The position numbers and the translations under genes are program-made. This document shows positions 16,640-26,300 of a stretch of DNA of 57,859 bases, piece by piece. The notes beneath the pieces were generated by a model that did no database searches, was not told the DNA's origin, and worked only from the letters and a program-made list of their open reading frames with translations. Within the stretch, counting starts at the first letter, position 1; every line of letters begins with the position of its first letter. The stretch is from Ruminococcus sp. (GTDB lineage Bacteria; Bacillota; Clostridia; Oscillospirales; Ruminococcaceae). The stretch covers positions 1 through 57,859 of the forward strand of contig SVNP01000003.1 of assembly GCA_015066805.1 (NCBI GenBank), read 5' to 3'.

Positions 16640-17344
16640 TCATTCCTTGTTTTGACATTTTGTCCAAAGTTCCCACAAGTCGGGCCGCCTTTCACGGGTA
16701 ATGGCAAGGCTTTGTTCCCTGCGCCATTGTGCAATATTTTTATGATGTCCGCTGAGAAGCACGGGGGGAACGCATTCACCCTCCCAGCATTCGGGGCGGG
16801 TATACTGGGGGTACTCCAGCAGACCGGAAAAATGGCTTTCTTCTTCGTAGCATTCTGCGGAGGGCAATACGTTTTCGCACATTCTTGCGATGGCATCCGT
16901 CAGCACCAGAGCAGGCATTTCTCCGCCTGTGACCACATAATCCCCAATGGAGATCTCCTCATCCACGATTTTATCCAGCACACGCTGATCCACGCCCTCA
17001 TAATGGCCGCACAGCAGAAACAGCATCGGCATTTTGGAAAGCTCCACGACTTTTTTCTGGGTCAGGGTAGTGCCCTTGGGGGACAGATATATGGTATGCG
17101 GCCTCTGCCCGAGCTGTGCACAAACGGCCTTCCAGCAATCGTAAACAGGCTGTGCCTGCATGACCATGCCCATACCGCCGCCAAAGGGGGAATCATCCAC
17201 ACGGTTGTGGCGGTCGGTGGTGTAATCCCGTATCTGATGGCAGTTTACGGTAATGGCACCTTTGGCTCTGGCTCTGCCGATGATACTGGCAGAAAGCACT
17301 GCCTCACACATTTCCGGGAACAGGGTAGCGATCTCAATCCGCAT
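16640..17344 (-). CDS. trmD: tRNA (guanine-37-N1)-methyltransferase
   Basis: The protein has 234 residues. It methylates G37 next to the anticodon of tRNAs reading CNN and prevents frameshifting. SPOUT trefoil-knot signatures are [38 protein letters not shown] and the [17 protein letters not shown] loop. The ATG at 17344 overlaps the end of rimM by 11 bases; a TTG two codons earlier is less likely. The rimM-trmD pair is widely conserved, although rpsP and rplS, their common neighbours, are absent here. Confidence 0.96.
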   Translation of the reverse strand: MRIEIATLFPEMCEAVLSASIIGRARAKGAITVNCHQIRDYTTDRHNRVDDSPFGGGMGMVMQAQPVYDCWKAVCAQLGQRPHTIYLSPKGTTLTQKKVVELSKMPMLFLLCGHYEGVDQRVLDKIVDEEISIGDYVVTGGEMPALVLTDAIARMCENVLPSAECYEEESHFSGLLEYPQYTRPECWEGECVPPVLLSGHHKNIAQWRREQSLAITRERRPDLWELWTKCQNKE

Positions 17345-17849
17345 CGTCAAACAATCCTTTCAGGGGCCGGATCTTTACATATCCCTGCTCCGGCTCGATC
17401 TCCGTGACCACATCGGGGATCACGGGCACCAGACGTTCCTTGCCGCTGTCATCCCGCAGCAGATACACGTCATTGGCACCGGTCTGCAGCACATCTGCGA
17501 TTTTACCGTAATCTGCGCCGGTATCCGCATCGGAAACCTTCAGCCCGATGAGATCCTGGATGAAATAGGTGCCTTCCTCCAGTTCCACATCATTTCTGTC
17601 CATGTACAGAATGCTGTTGCGTAAAGCCTGTGCCTGCTCTACCGTATCCACGCCCTTGAATTTTACCAGAGCCATGTTTTTCTGCACACTTGCCCGCTGG
17701 ATCTCCATAGGCACATACTGCCTGCCGCAGTAAAGCACTTCAAATTCGCAGAGAAATTCCGCATCATCGCACCAGGGCTGTACCTTTACGATACCGCCCA
17801 GCCCATGTACCGTTACGATTTTGCCGATCTCCAGATATTGCTTCCGCAT
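17334..17849 (-). CDS. rimM: ribosome maturation factor RimM
   Basis: The protein has 171 residues. The N-terminal [16 protein letters not shown] motif and the C-terminal PRC-barrel region (VPVIPDVV then IRPLKGLFD) identify RimM, which binds S19 and assists 30S head maturation. The ATG at 17849 follows AAAGGAGC at good spacing; the open frame extends to 17870 from a TTG without its own ribosome site. It has its own promoter just upstream and is translationally coupled to trmD. Confidence 0.94.
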   Translation of the reverse strand: MRKQYLEIGKIVTVHGLGGIVKVQPWCDDAEFLCEFEVLYCGRQYVPMEIQRASVQKNMALVKFKGVDTVEQAQALRNSILYMDRNDVELEEGTYFIQDLIGLKVSDADTGADYGKIADVLQTGANDVYLLRDDSGKERLVPVIPDVVTEIEPEQGYVKIRPLKGLFDDAD

Positions 17850-17884
17850 AGATGTACGCTCCTTTTTCAAGTGGTTTCTCCGTG

Positions 17885-17913
17885 ATTATAGCATATTTGC
17901 GCCGTTTCGTCAA
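17885..17913 (-). promoter_or_regulatory. promoter of rimM-trmD
   Basis: On the minus strand TTGACG and TATAAT are 17 bp apart with an extended -10 TGC. It is back-to-back with the trmO promoter. Confidence 0.85.
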
Positions 17914-17928
17914 GCCGAGTAAAAGGAC

Positions 17929-17957
17929 GTGACATTTCCGCAAAAGTATGGTATACT
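17929..17957 (+). promoter_or_regulatory. promoter of trmO
   Basis: GTGACA and TATACT are 17 bp apart with an extended -10 TGG. Confidence 0.75.
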
Positions 17958-18002
17958 GTATGTGTGATATCCGAAATAAAAGCCTTTGAAAAGGAGCCTG
18001 CC

Positions 18003-18686
18003 ATGAAACCCATTGCCTATATGCATATGCCCTTCGGAACCAAATTCGGTATCCCACGCCAAAGCGGACTGGTAAAAGAGCTGCGGGGCGAGATCGTGAT
18101 GGAACAGGAATACAGCCGTGAGGAAGCCTTCCGCGGGCTGGAGGCGTTTTCGCACATCTGGCTGCTGTGGGAGTTTTCCGATGCGGTACTGCCCCGGGGC
18201 AAAGCATGGTCACCTACGGTACGTCCGCCGCGTCTGGGGGGCAACCGCCGTGTAGGTGTATTTGCCACCCGTTCGCCGTTCCGCCCCAACCCCATCGGGC
18301 TTTCCTGTGTCAGACTGGAATCTGTCGCACGGCGGGATGACCGCATGGTGCTGACGGTTTCGGGCATTGATCTCATGGATGGGACTCCTATTTACGATAT
18401 CAAGCCCTATATCCCTGTGGCAGACTGCCATCCGGAGGCCACCGAGGGGTATACTGCCGAAACCAAGAACCATCTGCTGCAGGTGGATTTCCCGAAGGAG
18501 CTGCTGGAACGGCTGCCGCGGAATTGTCACGATGCGGTCAGGGCGGTGCTGGCGCAGGATCCCCGCCCCGGTTACAGCGATGATCCGCAGCGGGTCTATG
18601 GTGTGATGTATGCAGGCTTCGATGTCCGTTTTCGGGTCAGCGGCACTCTGCTTACGGTTTGCGATGTGGTATCCGACGGGGGTTGA
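18003..18686 (+). CDS. trmO: tRNA (N6-threonylcarbamoyladenosine-37) N6-methyltransferase TrmO/TsaA
   Basis: The protein has 227 residues. The TsaA/YaeB fold is shown by FGIPRQSGLVKELRGEI, FSHIWLLWEFS, and the hallmark GVFATRSPFRPNPIGLSCVRL and IDLMDGTPIYDIKPYIP. TrmO adds a methyl group to t6A37 of tRNA-Thr using S-adenosylmethionine. The ATG at 18003 follows AAAAGGAGC. It has its own promoter. Within the window it joins several other tRNA-modification genes (trmD, tgt, mtaB), but they are not one operon. Confidence 0.93.
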   Translation: MKPIAYMHMPFGTKFGIPRQSGLVKELRGEIVMEQEYSREEAFRGLEAFSHIWLLWEFSDAVLPRGKAWSPTVRPPRLGGNRRVGVFATRSPFRPNPIGLSCVRLESVARRDDRMVLTVSGIDLMDGTPIYDIKPYIPVADCHPEATEGYTAETKNHLLQVDFPKELLERLPRNCHDAVRAVLAQDPRPGYSDDPQRVYGVMYAGFDVRFRVSGTLLTVCDVVSDGG

Positions 18687-18687
18687 C

Positions 18688-18716
18688 TTGACAATTCGGG
18701 CGGTATCTGTTATACT
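18688..18716 (+). promoter_or_regulatory. promoter of the DtxR/MntR-type regulator gene
   Basis: A perfect TTGACA and TATACT are 17 bp apart with an extended -10 TGT, beginning 2 bases after the trmO stop. Confidence 0.85.
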
Positions 18717-18752
18717 GTAAAAAAACTGTGATCAATTCTGCAGAAAGGCGGC

Positions 18753-19142
18753 ATGGCCATGGCAAAGCTTTATGAATCGGGAGAAAACTATCTGGAAACC
18801 ATACTGATACTGCATTCCTGCGGCAAATCGGCACGCTCCATTGATGTGGCAAGAGAGATGGAGGTTTCCAAGCCCAGTGTCAGCCGTGCGGTGGGTATTC
18901 TGCGGGATGGCGGCTTTATCCGTGTGGAGGATGACGGTGAGCTGACGCTGACCGAAACAGGCCGTGAGGTGGCGGAGCGCATTTATGAGCGGCATCGTGT
19001 GCTGACCGACTGGCTGATGGGTCTGGGGGTTTCTGCGGAGACTGCCGCCGAGGATGCCTGCAAGCTGGAGCATCACATCAGCGAGGAATCCTTCCGCTGC
19101 CTGAAGGCACATATCCTCAAGCACCACAAAGATATGAAATAA
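18753..19142 (+). CDS. DtxR/MntR-family metal-dependent transcription regulator
   Basis: The protein has 129 residues. It has an N-terminal winged helix (LYESGENYLETILIL, then VAREMEVSKPSVSRAVGILRDGGFI) followed by the first part of the metal-binding dimerisation domain (EAERIY-type helix, LEHHISEESFRCLKAHI). It is the length of MntR-like proteins without an SH3 domain. Family role: manganese- or iron-activated repressor of metal transport. No transporter gene is adjacent, so the metal and targets are unknown. Two ATGs (18753 and 18759) are possible; AAAGG is 4 or 10 bases away respectively. Confidence 0.88.
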   Translation: MAMAKLYESGENYLETILILHSCGKSARSIDVAREMEVSKPSVSRAVGILRDGGFIRVEDDGELTLTETGREVAERIYERHRVLTDWLMGLGVSAETAAEDACKLEHHISEESFRCLKAHILKHHKDMK

Positions 19143-19145
19143 GAA

Positions 19146-19176
19146 AAAAGGGGAGCCGAAAAAACGGCTCCCTTTC
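19146..19176. terminator. bidirectional terminator between convergent genes
   Basis: GGGAGCCG (19151-19158) pairs with CGGCTCCC (19165-19172), with an A-run before and TTT after. It serves the regulator gene and the convergent phosphatase gene. Confidence 0.8.
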
Positions 19177-19184
19177 TGTTTGTA

Positions 19185-19973
19185 TTATCGTTCGGTAGTA
19201 GGAGGAATGGGCAGGGGCACTTCCTTGGGATAGCGCACCACTGCCGCAATGGTAATGTTATCTCTGCCCCCTTTGGAAAGCGCAAGCTGCACCAGTTGTT
19301 CCAATCGGGTGGGCAGATCCTTGGGGCGTGCCAGGATCTCCTCGATCTCATCGTTGGAGACATAATCGGTCAGCCCGTCGGAACACAGCAGCAGCACATC
19401 ACCCCAGCGCAGCCCATCGGGATATACAAACACATCGGGCTTGGGGTCTTCCGTCAGGTTGCCGATGACCGGCAGCACAATATTGCGGTGACTGTGCACC
19501 CGTTTTTCCGCAGCGGTAATCGTACCCTCGTCATAAAGCATCTGCACCAGAGTCTGGTCCCTGCTTAGTTGCTTGAGATTGCCGTTGCGATAGCGGTAAA
19601 TGCGGGAATCTCCCACATTAAAGCAGCGCATTTCATGGGCTTCGTCAATGGCGATGCCGCAAAGGGTTGTCTGCATATTTTCCGTCTGGCGGCTGCTGCG
19701 GCTTTGCTCGGCAATGGCCTGGTGGATCTCTAAGATCCGCCGCCGCAGATTGACTTTTTTCTGATATTTTACGCCTGCAAGCTGTTCCAGACAGCTTCTG
19801 GATGCCAGCTCACCTGCCTGCTCGCCTGATACACCGTCGCATACTGCCGTCAGAAACGGCGCAGGGAGCATCATTTGCATGGCACCCTCAGTCCGCACCG
19901 TATGATGCAGCAGCAGAGCGTCCTCATTATGAGGCATAATGCCTTTTTCGGTGATGCCGCAGCAATAGTACAT
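19185..19973 (-). CDS. PP2C-family serine/threonine phosphatase
   Basis: The protein has 262 residues. PPM motifs are present: MPHNEDALL (metal-binding Asp), TAVCDGVSGEQAGELAS (DGxxG), TTLCGIAID, FNVGDSRIYRYRNG, LLLCSDGLTDYVSNDEI, and GRDNITIAAVV. All metal-binding Asps appear retained. In Firmicutes the homologue (Stp/PrpC) dephosphorylates targets of the PASTA kinase PrkC, but the kinase gene is not next to it here. It follows tgt by 21 bases and is co-transcribed with it. It is a cytoplasmic protein without membrane segments. Confidence 0.9.
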   Translation of the reverse strand: MYYCCGITEKGIMPHNEDALLLHHTVRTEGAMQMMLPAPFLTAVCDGVSGEQAGELASRSCLEQLAGVKYQKKVNLRRRILEIHQAIAEQSRSSRQTENMQTTLCGIAIDEAHEMRCFNVGDSRIYRYRNGNLKQLSRDQTLVQMLYDEGTITAAEKRVHSHRNIVLPVIGNLTEDPKPDVFVYPDGLRWGDVLLLCSDGLTDYVSNDEIEEILARPKDLPTRLEQLVQLALSKGGRDNITIAAVVRYPKEVPLPIPPTTER

Positions 19974-19994
19974 AGGGTGGCTCCTTTCGGGGGG

Positions 19995-21131
19995 TCAATC
20001 TTGGTAGGGCGATGCCAGAAGCTGTGAATACTGCTTGCGGAACGCCGCAAAGGTACCTGCATCCAGCTCGGCACGGATACGCTCCATCAGGGTATTGTAG
20101 AACCACAGATTGTGGGTGACGGCCAATCTGCCTGCAAGCTGCTCTCCTGCCTTAAACAGATGTCTGACATAGGCACGGGAGAACCGACGGCAGGTGGGAC
20201 AGTCACACTGTTCGTCAATGGGTCTGTCATCGGTTTCAAAGCAGCGGTTGGTCAGGTGCATAATGCCCTTCCAACTGAACACGGTGGCATGGCGTGCGTT
20301 GCGGCTGGGCATCACGCAGTCAAACAGGTCAATGCCTCTTGCCACGCCTTCGATGAGGTTGCTGGGTGTACCTACGCCCATCAGGTAGCGGATCTTATGC
20401 ACGGGCATATGGGGTGCTACCTGCTCAATGATGTGGTACATGACCTCGGTAGGCTCGCCCACGGCCAGTCCGCCGATGGCATAGCCGTCCAGATCCAGCT
20501 CTGCGATCTCCTTCATATGAGAAACACGGAGATCATCAAAGGTGCTGCCCTGGTTGATGCCGAACAGTAGCTGATGAGGGTTCAGGGTTTCGGGCAGGCT
20601 GTTCAGTCTTGCCATTTCCGCCTGACAACGCTTCAACCAGCGTGTGGTGCGGGCGCAGCTCTGGGCGGCATACAGGTAGGGTGCGGGATTCTCCACGCAC
20701 TCATCAAAGGCCATGGCAATGGTGGAACCCAGATTGGACTGGATCTGCATACTTTCCTCGGGGCCCATAAAGATACGGTGACCGTCGATATGGGACTGGA
20801 AATACACGCCCTCTTCCTTGATCTTACGCAGCTTTGCCAGAGAAAACACCTGGAAGCCGCCGCTGTCGGTCAGGGTGGGCTTTTTCCAGCCGGTAAAGCC
20901 CTGTAAACCGCCCATGGTACGCACGATCTTATCACCGGGGCGCACATGGAGATGATAGGTGTTGCAAAGCATGACCTGGCATTTCAGCTCCTCCAGATCA
21001 TAAGCGGAAAGGGCGCCCTTAATGGCACCTGCGGTGGCGACATTCATAAAGCAGGGGGTCTGAAAATCGCCGTGTACGGTATGAAAAACGCCGCGTCGTG
21101 CGTCGCCTTCGGTGTGCAGTAACTGATACAT
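19995..21131 (-). CDS. tgt: queuine tRNA-ribosyltransferase
   Basis: The protein has 378 residues, full length. It exchanges guanine 34 of GUN-anticodon tRNAs for a queuosine precursor. Motifs are TLTDSGGFQVFSL (catalytic Asp and substrate loop), FGINQGSTFDDLR, GGLAVGEP, YLMGVGTP and the zinc site CDCPTCRR with a downstream His. It is the first gene of a two-gene transcript with the PP2C phosphatase. No queuosine transporter or queA is nearby. Confidence 0.96.
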   Translation of the reverse strand: MYQLLHTEGDARRGVFHTVHGDFQTPCFMNVATAGAIKGALSAYDLEELKCQVMLCNTYHLHVRPGDKIVRTMGGLQGFTGWKKPTLTDSGGFQVFSLAKLRKIKEEGVYFQSHIDGHRIFMGPEESMQIQSNLGSTIAMAFDECVENPAPYLYAAQSCARTTRWLKRCQAEMARLNSLPETLNPHQLLFGINQGSTFDDLRVSHMKEIAELDLDGYAIGGLAVGEPTEVMYHIIEQVAPHMPVHKIRYLMGVGTPSNLIEGVARGIDLFDCVMPSRNARHATVFSWKGIMHLTNRCFETDDRPIDEQCDCPTCRRFSRAYVRHLFKAGEQLAGRLAVTHNLWFYNTLMERIRAELDAGTFAAFRKQYSQLLASPYQD

Positions 21132-21171
21132 TGGTACGCTCCGTTTCTGTTTATTTACATCGAATCATCTT

Positions 21172-21200
21172 ATTATAGCATATTTTTCGGGGCTTGTCAC
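21172..21200 (-). promoter_or_regulatory. promoter of tgt
   Basis: On the minus strand GTGACA and TATAAT are 17 bp apart with an extended -10 TGC. Confidence 0.8.
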
Positions 21201-21239
21201 CCCCTTTTTTGCACAAGCAGGATGAAAGGACTGCTGTTC

Positions 21240-21268
21240 TTGCATTTCCCGCAGAAATATGCTATACT
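21240..21268 (+). promoter_or_regulatory. promoter facing into the 21.3-21.5 kb non-coding stretch
   Basis: TTGCAT and TATACT are 17 bp apart with an extended -10 TGC. It fires rightwards toward the micropeptide at 21384 and antisense to the HPr-like gene. No annotated protein gene follows within 700 bases, so its product is unexplained unless it also serves mtaB. Confidence 0.65.
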
Positions 21269-21332
21269 GTTATGTGAAAAAAGCAGGCTGCTTCCTGTGC
21301 GGATATACACGGTGTTCTCTCATTTGGGCAAT

Positions 21333-21354
21333 AAAAAAGACGGCAGATGCCGTC
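21333..21354 (-). terminator. terminator of the HPr-like transcript
   Basis: GACGGC pairs with GCCGTC around AGAT, and the minus strand continues with TTTTTT. It lies about 180 bases beyond the HPr-like stop codon, leaving a long 3' region. Confidence 0.75.
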
Positions 21355-21383
21355 GAAATAAAAAATGAGAGGGGGTTGAATGT

Positions 21384-21464
21384 ATGAAAACGCAGATGCC
21401 GCCCGAGGCGACATCCACGGGATTGGTATTGCCCCCCAAGGGGTATGGATGGGGAGCAACATGA
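21384..21464 (+). CDS. possible 26-residue micropeptide
   Basis: The reading frame starts with ATG at 21384, 9 bases after GAGAGGGGG, about 110 nt downstream of the promoter at 21240-21268. It begins MKTQMPPEATSTG and ends PPKGYGWGAT before TGA at 21462. An overlapping ATG (21461) restarts translation in the frame also opened at 21380, which then runs antisense to the HPr-like gene and is probably not real. The rest of 21201-21535 holds only the promoter and terminator described. The Lys-Gly-Tyr-Gly-Trp tail recalls core segments of some ribosomally made peptides, but no maturase or transporter is adjacent. Expression is unproven. Confidence 0.35.
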   Translation: MKTQMPPEATSTGLVLPPKGYGWGAT

Positions 21465-21535
21465 AAAAAGGGGGAGTGGGAGCAGCATATGCCTCCCGTT
21501 TGGAAAAATGCAGTGTATTCCGCACCGCTGCCGCT

Positions 21536-21781
21536 TCAGGCAGAATGATGCAGGAAACGACCGATGGCTTCTGTCAGATGAGAAAGCTCATCGGAATCGG
21601 TGGTTTCGGCCACAAGCTGAATGGGACGCTCACGATCCAGGGTAAAAATACCCATCAGGGATTTGGCATCCACGGCATAACTGCCGACAGTCAGTTGGGC
21701 CTCAAAGGGGAACCGCCCCATGATATTGACAAATTCTGTAACGTCGGAGATCGCAGGAAGGAAGACAGCCATAGTAGACAT
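21536..21781 (-). CDS. HPr-like protein lacking the phosphorylatable His
   Basis: The protein has 81 residues with HPr-family topology. The segment VDAKSLMGIFTLDRERPI aligns with the HPr Ser46 region (Ser41 here), while the place of GLHARPAT is taken by ISDVTEFVNI, with no His. It therefore cannot carry PEP-derived phosphate, but could be a target of HPr kinase and act purely in regulation, as Crh does in Bacillus. The ATG at 21781 has AGAGG 9 bases upstream. It has its own strong promoter and terminator. Confidence 0.8.
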   Translation of the reverse strand: MSTMAVFLPAISDVTEFVNIMGRFPFEAQLTVGSYAVDAKSLMGIFTLDRERPIQLVAETTDSDELSHLTEAIGRFLHHSA

Positions 21782-21843
21782 AATGGTTTACCTCTCTTGA
21801 AGTTCTGCGGGGAACAGCCTTAGTTTGTGCCGTTTCTGTGATT

Positions 21844-21872
21844 ATCATAACACCCGAAGTTGGATTTGTCAA
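21844..21872 (-). promoter_or_regulatory. promoter of the HPr-like gene
   Basis: On the minus strand a perfect TTGACA and TATGAT are 17 bp apart with an extended -10 TGT. Confidence 0.8.
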
Positions 21873-22004
21873 GCAAAAACCGCACTTTTTGGATGTTTGA
21901 CTTAATTTTCGGGCTGCGGTGAATTTCTTTTTTCCACCTCCGATATCTAGTGAATACTGCACAAGAAACAACTCTAAAATTTGTACAAGTTGCACAAGGA
22001 GCGT

Positions 22005-23336
22005 ATGATCAATATGAATCACAGCTTTAAGCTCATGACCTTTGGCTGCAAGGTCAATCAGGCAGACAGCACAGGCTTGCGTCTGCTGATGCAGCAACAT
22101 GGCTTTGCCGAAACAGCAAACGCCGCCGATGCGGATTGTCTGATCGTCAACAGTTGTGCCGTTACTGCCGAAAGTGTCCGCAAAGCAAGGCAGACCCTGC
22201 GTTCTCTCCGCAGAAGATGCCCCCATGCCCTTCTGGTTCTGACCGGATGCTGGCCCCAGGCCTTCCCCACAGATACTTTTGAAGATGCGGATATCATTGT
22301 AGGCACCAAGGAGCGGGAGCAGATCCCCGTGCTGGCAGTGCAGCGGCTTGCTCAAAGAGATGCCGCACCCTGTCATGCCGTAGTTCCGTATCTGCCCAAG
22401 GGGGGCGAGGCGTTTTCCCCTATGGTCTGCGCCGATACCCAGCGCACCCGTGCTTTCCTTAAGATCCAGGAGGGCTGCAACCAGTTCTGCAGCTATTGTA
22501 TCATTCCCTATGCACGCGGCAGATGCCGTTCCATGCCCCTTGCAAGACTTGCCAAAGAAGCAGAGGCCTTGGAGCAGCAGGGCTTCCGTGAGATCGTGCT
22601 GACCGGTATCAATCTGGGATTTTTCGGGCTGGATACGGGAGAATCGCTGGCAGATGCCGTTGCCGTCTGTGCCGGAAGAGAAGGCATTGTGCGGGTACGG
22701 CTGGGTTCTCTGGAGCCGGAACGGATGGATGCGGATATGATCCGGCGGCTGGCTGCCTGTGAAAAGCTCTGCCCCCAGTTTCATCTTTCACTGCAAAGCG
22801 GCTGTGATGCCGTGCTGAAGCGCATGAACCGCCGCTATACCGCCGCACAATATAAAGCGGTAACCGATGCCATCCGTCAGGTGTTCCCCTCTGCTGCCAT
22901 TACCACCGATATTATTGTGGGCTTTCCCGGAGAAACCGATGAGGATTTTGCGGAGACCCTGCGCTTTGCCGAAGCCATCGGCTTTGCAAAGATCCACATC
23001 TTCCCCTATTCGCCAAGAGAAGGTACCGTTGCCGCCTCCTTTGCCGATCAGATCTCCGGCAGCGTAAAGGCAAAGCGTGCCGCCATGCTGGCACAGGTGG
23101 CGGAGCGTTGTGCCCGCACCCATCTTTCAGCTTATGTGGGAAGCACTGTTCCCGTGTTGATCGAGGGCAGAAAACAGCAAAATGCACAGAGCTTTTTCCA
23201 AGGACACACCCCTGACGGTACACTTGTGAAAATTTTCACGGAAAATGACGAAAAAGGTTTGCAGAATTCCGTGATTTGTGTTACAATAGAATCGTATGCG
23301 GATGACTGCTGTATCGGTCGTCCTGCGCTCAAATAA
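22005..23336 (+). CDS. mtaB: tRNA t6A37 methylthiotransferase MtaB
   Basis: The protein has 443 residues. Order of domains: UPF0004 N-terminal cluster domain (FGCKVNQADS, NSCAVTAESVRKARQ, LTGCWPQ), radical SAM domain with FLKIQEGCNQFCSYCIIPYARG (CxxxCxxC), and a short TRAM-like tail. The FLKIQEGCN and YARGRCRS context is the MtaB (YqeV) rather than the MiaB type. It converts t6A37 to ms2t6A in ANN-reading tRNAs. ATGs at 22005 and 22014 are both close to AAGGAG (spacing 3 and 12); I chose the first. The frame is open further to 21981 without a ribosome site. Confidence 0.93.
   Translation: MINMNHSFKLMTFGCKVNQADSTGLRLLMQQHGFAETANAADADCLIVNSCAVTAESVRKARQTLRSLRRRCPHALLVLTGCWPQAFPTDTFEDADIIVGTKEREQIPVLAVQRLAQRDAAPCHAVVPYLPKGGEAFSPMVCADTQRTRAFLKIQEGCNQFCSYCIIPYARGRCRSMPLARLAKEAEALEQQGFREIVLTGINLGFFGLDTGESLADAVAVCAGREGIVRVRLGSLEPERMDADMIRRLAACEKLCPQFHLSLQSGCDAVLKRMNRRYTAAQYKAVTDAIRQVFPSAAITTDIIVGFPGETDEDFAETLRFAEAIGFAKIHIFPYSPREGTVAASFADQISGSVKAKRAAMLAQVAERCARTHLSAYVGSTVPVLIEGRKQQNAQSFFQGHTPDGTLVKIFTENDEKGLQNSVICVTIESYADDCCIGRPALK
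23259..23287 (+). promoter_or_regulatory. promoter of purL inside the 3' end of mtaB
   Basis: TTGCAG and TACAAT are 17 bp apart with an extended -10 TGT, about 70 bases before purL. It lies wholly within the mtaB coding sequence. Confidence 0.65.
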
Positions 23337-23356
23337 AATCGGAGGTTATTGCTATT

Positions 23357-26300
23357 ATGTCAGTTTATCGCATTTACACCGAGAAAAAGCCGCCTTTTGC
23401 CGTAGAGGCACAGTCTGTGCTGGCCGATCTGCGGACTGCACTGCGCCTGAATGTGGTCAGCATCCGTGTGCTGAACCGCTATGACGCAGACCATATCGAG
23501 GAGGAGGATTTCCGTCGGGCAGTGCCCACCGTATTCTCCGAGCCTGCTGTGGACTATGTCTACGAAAAGCTGCCCATGCTCTCCAATCAGGAGCGTATTT
23601 TTGCCGTGGAGTATCTGCCCGGTCAGTTTGATCAGCGTGCGGATTCCTGCGAGCAGTGCATTCAGATCCTCAACGGTAAGGAACGCTGCCGTGTCCGCAA
23701 TGCAAGAGTGTACATTGTAAGCGGTGCCATTACCGATGCAGAGTTCGACCGCCTCAAGAGCTATCTCATCAACCCTGTGGAAAGCCGTGAGGCTTCTCTG
23801 GATACGGTAGATACGCTGGATACCAATTATGAGATCCCCACCACCGTTGCTACGCTGGAGGGCTTCTGCGCTCTGGATGAGAACGGCCTGAAGACATTCC
23901 TCTCCGAGTATGCGCTGGCTATGGATCTGGATGATATCAAGTTCTGTCAGGCATATTTCCGTGATACGGAGAAGAGAGACCCCACCATTACCGAGATCCG
24001 CATGATCGACACCTACTGGAGCGATCACTGCCGCCATACCACCTTCCTTACTACCATTGATAACGTAGAGGTGGAAACGCCTTACATCCGTGAAACCTTT
24101 GAGGACTACCTGCGTATCCGCAAGGAGCTGGGCAGAGAGGCAAAGCCTGTGACCCTCATGGATATGGCTACCATGGCCATGCGTAAGCTGAAGGCCGACG
24201 GCAAGATCCCCGCACTGGATGAGAGCGAGGAGATCAATGCCTGCTCCGTGAAGATCAAGGTAGATACCGACAACGGCACCGAGGACTGGATCCTCATGTT
24301 TAAGAACGAGACTCACAACCACCCCACCGAGATCGAGCCCTTCGGCGGTGCCGCAACCTGTCTGGGCGGTGCCATCCGTGATCCCCTTTCCGGCAGAAGC
24401 TATGTGTATCAGGCAATGCGTGTTACAGGTGCCGCCAATCCGCTGGTACCTGTGGAGGATACCATGCCCGGCAAGCTCCCCCAGAGAAAAATTACCGTGG
24501 GTGCCGCCAACGGTTACAGCTCCTACGGCAATCAGATCGGTCTGGCTACCGGTCACGTTACCGAGGTCTATCACCCCGGCTATGTGGCTAAGCGTATGGA
24601 GATCGGCGCAGTGGTGGGTGCTGCCCCTGCGGAGAATATCCGCCGTGAGGCACCCGTGGCAGGTGATGTGGTCATTCTGCTGGGCGGCAAAACCGGCCGT
24701 GACGGCTGCGGCGGTGCTACCGGTTCTTCCAAGTCCCATACCCTGGAATCCCTGACACACTGCGGCGCAGAGGTGCAGAAGGGCAACGCCCCCGAGGAGC
24801 GCAAATTACAGCGTCTGTTCCGTGACCCTGCCGTGACCAAGCTCATCAAGCGCTGCAATGACTTCGGTGCAGGCGGCGTTTCCGTCGCCATCGGCGAGCT
24901 GACCGACGGTCTGGACATTGATCTGAACGCTGTGCCCAGAAAGTACGACGGTCTGGACGGTACCGAGCTGGCAATTTCCGAATCTCAGGAGCGTATGGCT
25001 GTTGTGGTGGCTGCCGAGGACGTGGATGCCTTTATGAAGGCAGCCGCAGCAGAGAATCTGCTGGCTACTGTTGTGGCAAAGGCTACCGATACCAACCGTT
25101 TGCGTATGAACTGGAACGGCAAGACCATCGTTGACCTTTCCAGAGAATTCCTCAACTCCAACGGTGCTGAAAAGCACACCGATATTGTAGCGGCAGTACC
25201 GCAGCAGGGCAAGGCGACCCTGTATGAAGACACACCCGACGGCTGGAAGGATCTGATGTCCGACCTGAACGTCTGCTCCCAGAAGGGTCTGGTGGAGAAG
25301 TTTGACTCCACCATCGGTGCCGGCACCGTGCTGATGCCCTTCGGCGGTGTGTACCAGCTTACACCTTCTCAGGCAATGGCTGCCAAGATCCCTGTACTGA
25401 CCGGTGATACCTCTACCTGCTCTCTGATGGCTTACGGCTTCCATCCCGGCATCTCCGAGCAGTCTCCCTACCACGGTGCCATGCAGGCTGTGATCGAGTC
25501 TGTGGCAAAGGTCATCGCCGCAGGCGGCTCCTGGCATCAGTGCTGGCTGACCTTCCAGGAATACTTTGAGCGTACCCAGAACAATCCCAAGCGCTGGGGC
25601 AAGCCCTTTGCCGCACTGCTGGGCGCATTCAAGGCACAGCTTGAGCTTTCCTGTGCATCCATCGGCGGTAAGGACTCCATGTCCGGCACCTTCGAGAATG
25701 TAGACGTACCCCCCACGCTGGTATCCTTTGCCGTATCTACCGCAAATACCGGCCGTGTGGTTTCCACCGAGTTCAAGGCAGCAGGCGATACCGTAGTACG
25801 CATTGCTCCCCGCTATGACAGCAACGGTCTGCCCGACTGGGACAGCGTAAGAGCCTGCTTCGATCAGGTAGAGCAGATCATCTCCGATGGCAGAGCAAAG
25901 GCTATCTGGACTGTAACAGGCGGTGGTGTTGCCGAGGGTATTGCCAAGATGTGCTTCGGCAACCACATCGGCTTTGAGTTCACCCGTACATTGCCCGAGC
26001 AGATTCTCTTTGCACCTTACTGCGGCTCCTTTATCATTGAGCTGGAGGGCGATGCAAAGGCAGATGAGGAAGTCATCGGCCGTACCGCAGAGCAGTACAA
26101 GATCTTCAGCGACAGCTATACCATCAGCCTGGATACCCTCCAGAAAGCATGGGAAGGCAAGCTGGAGTCCGTATTCCCCTGCCGTATCAAGACCGAGTTT
26201 GCTACCATTGAAGCATACAGCCACACCGCAGAGCGTCGTCCCACACCTGCTGTGAAGTACGCAAAGCCCCGTGTGCTGATCCCCGTATTCCCCGGCACCA

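Noticed and set aside
21380-21823. 147-codon plus-strand frame covering the HPr-like gene
   Set aside because: Most of it is antisense to a clear HPr-family protein. Only the short alternative frame at 21384 was kept, as a low-confidence micropeptide.
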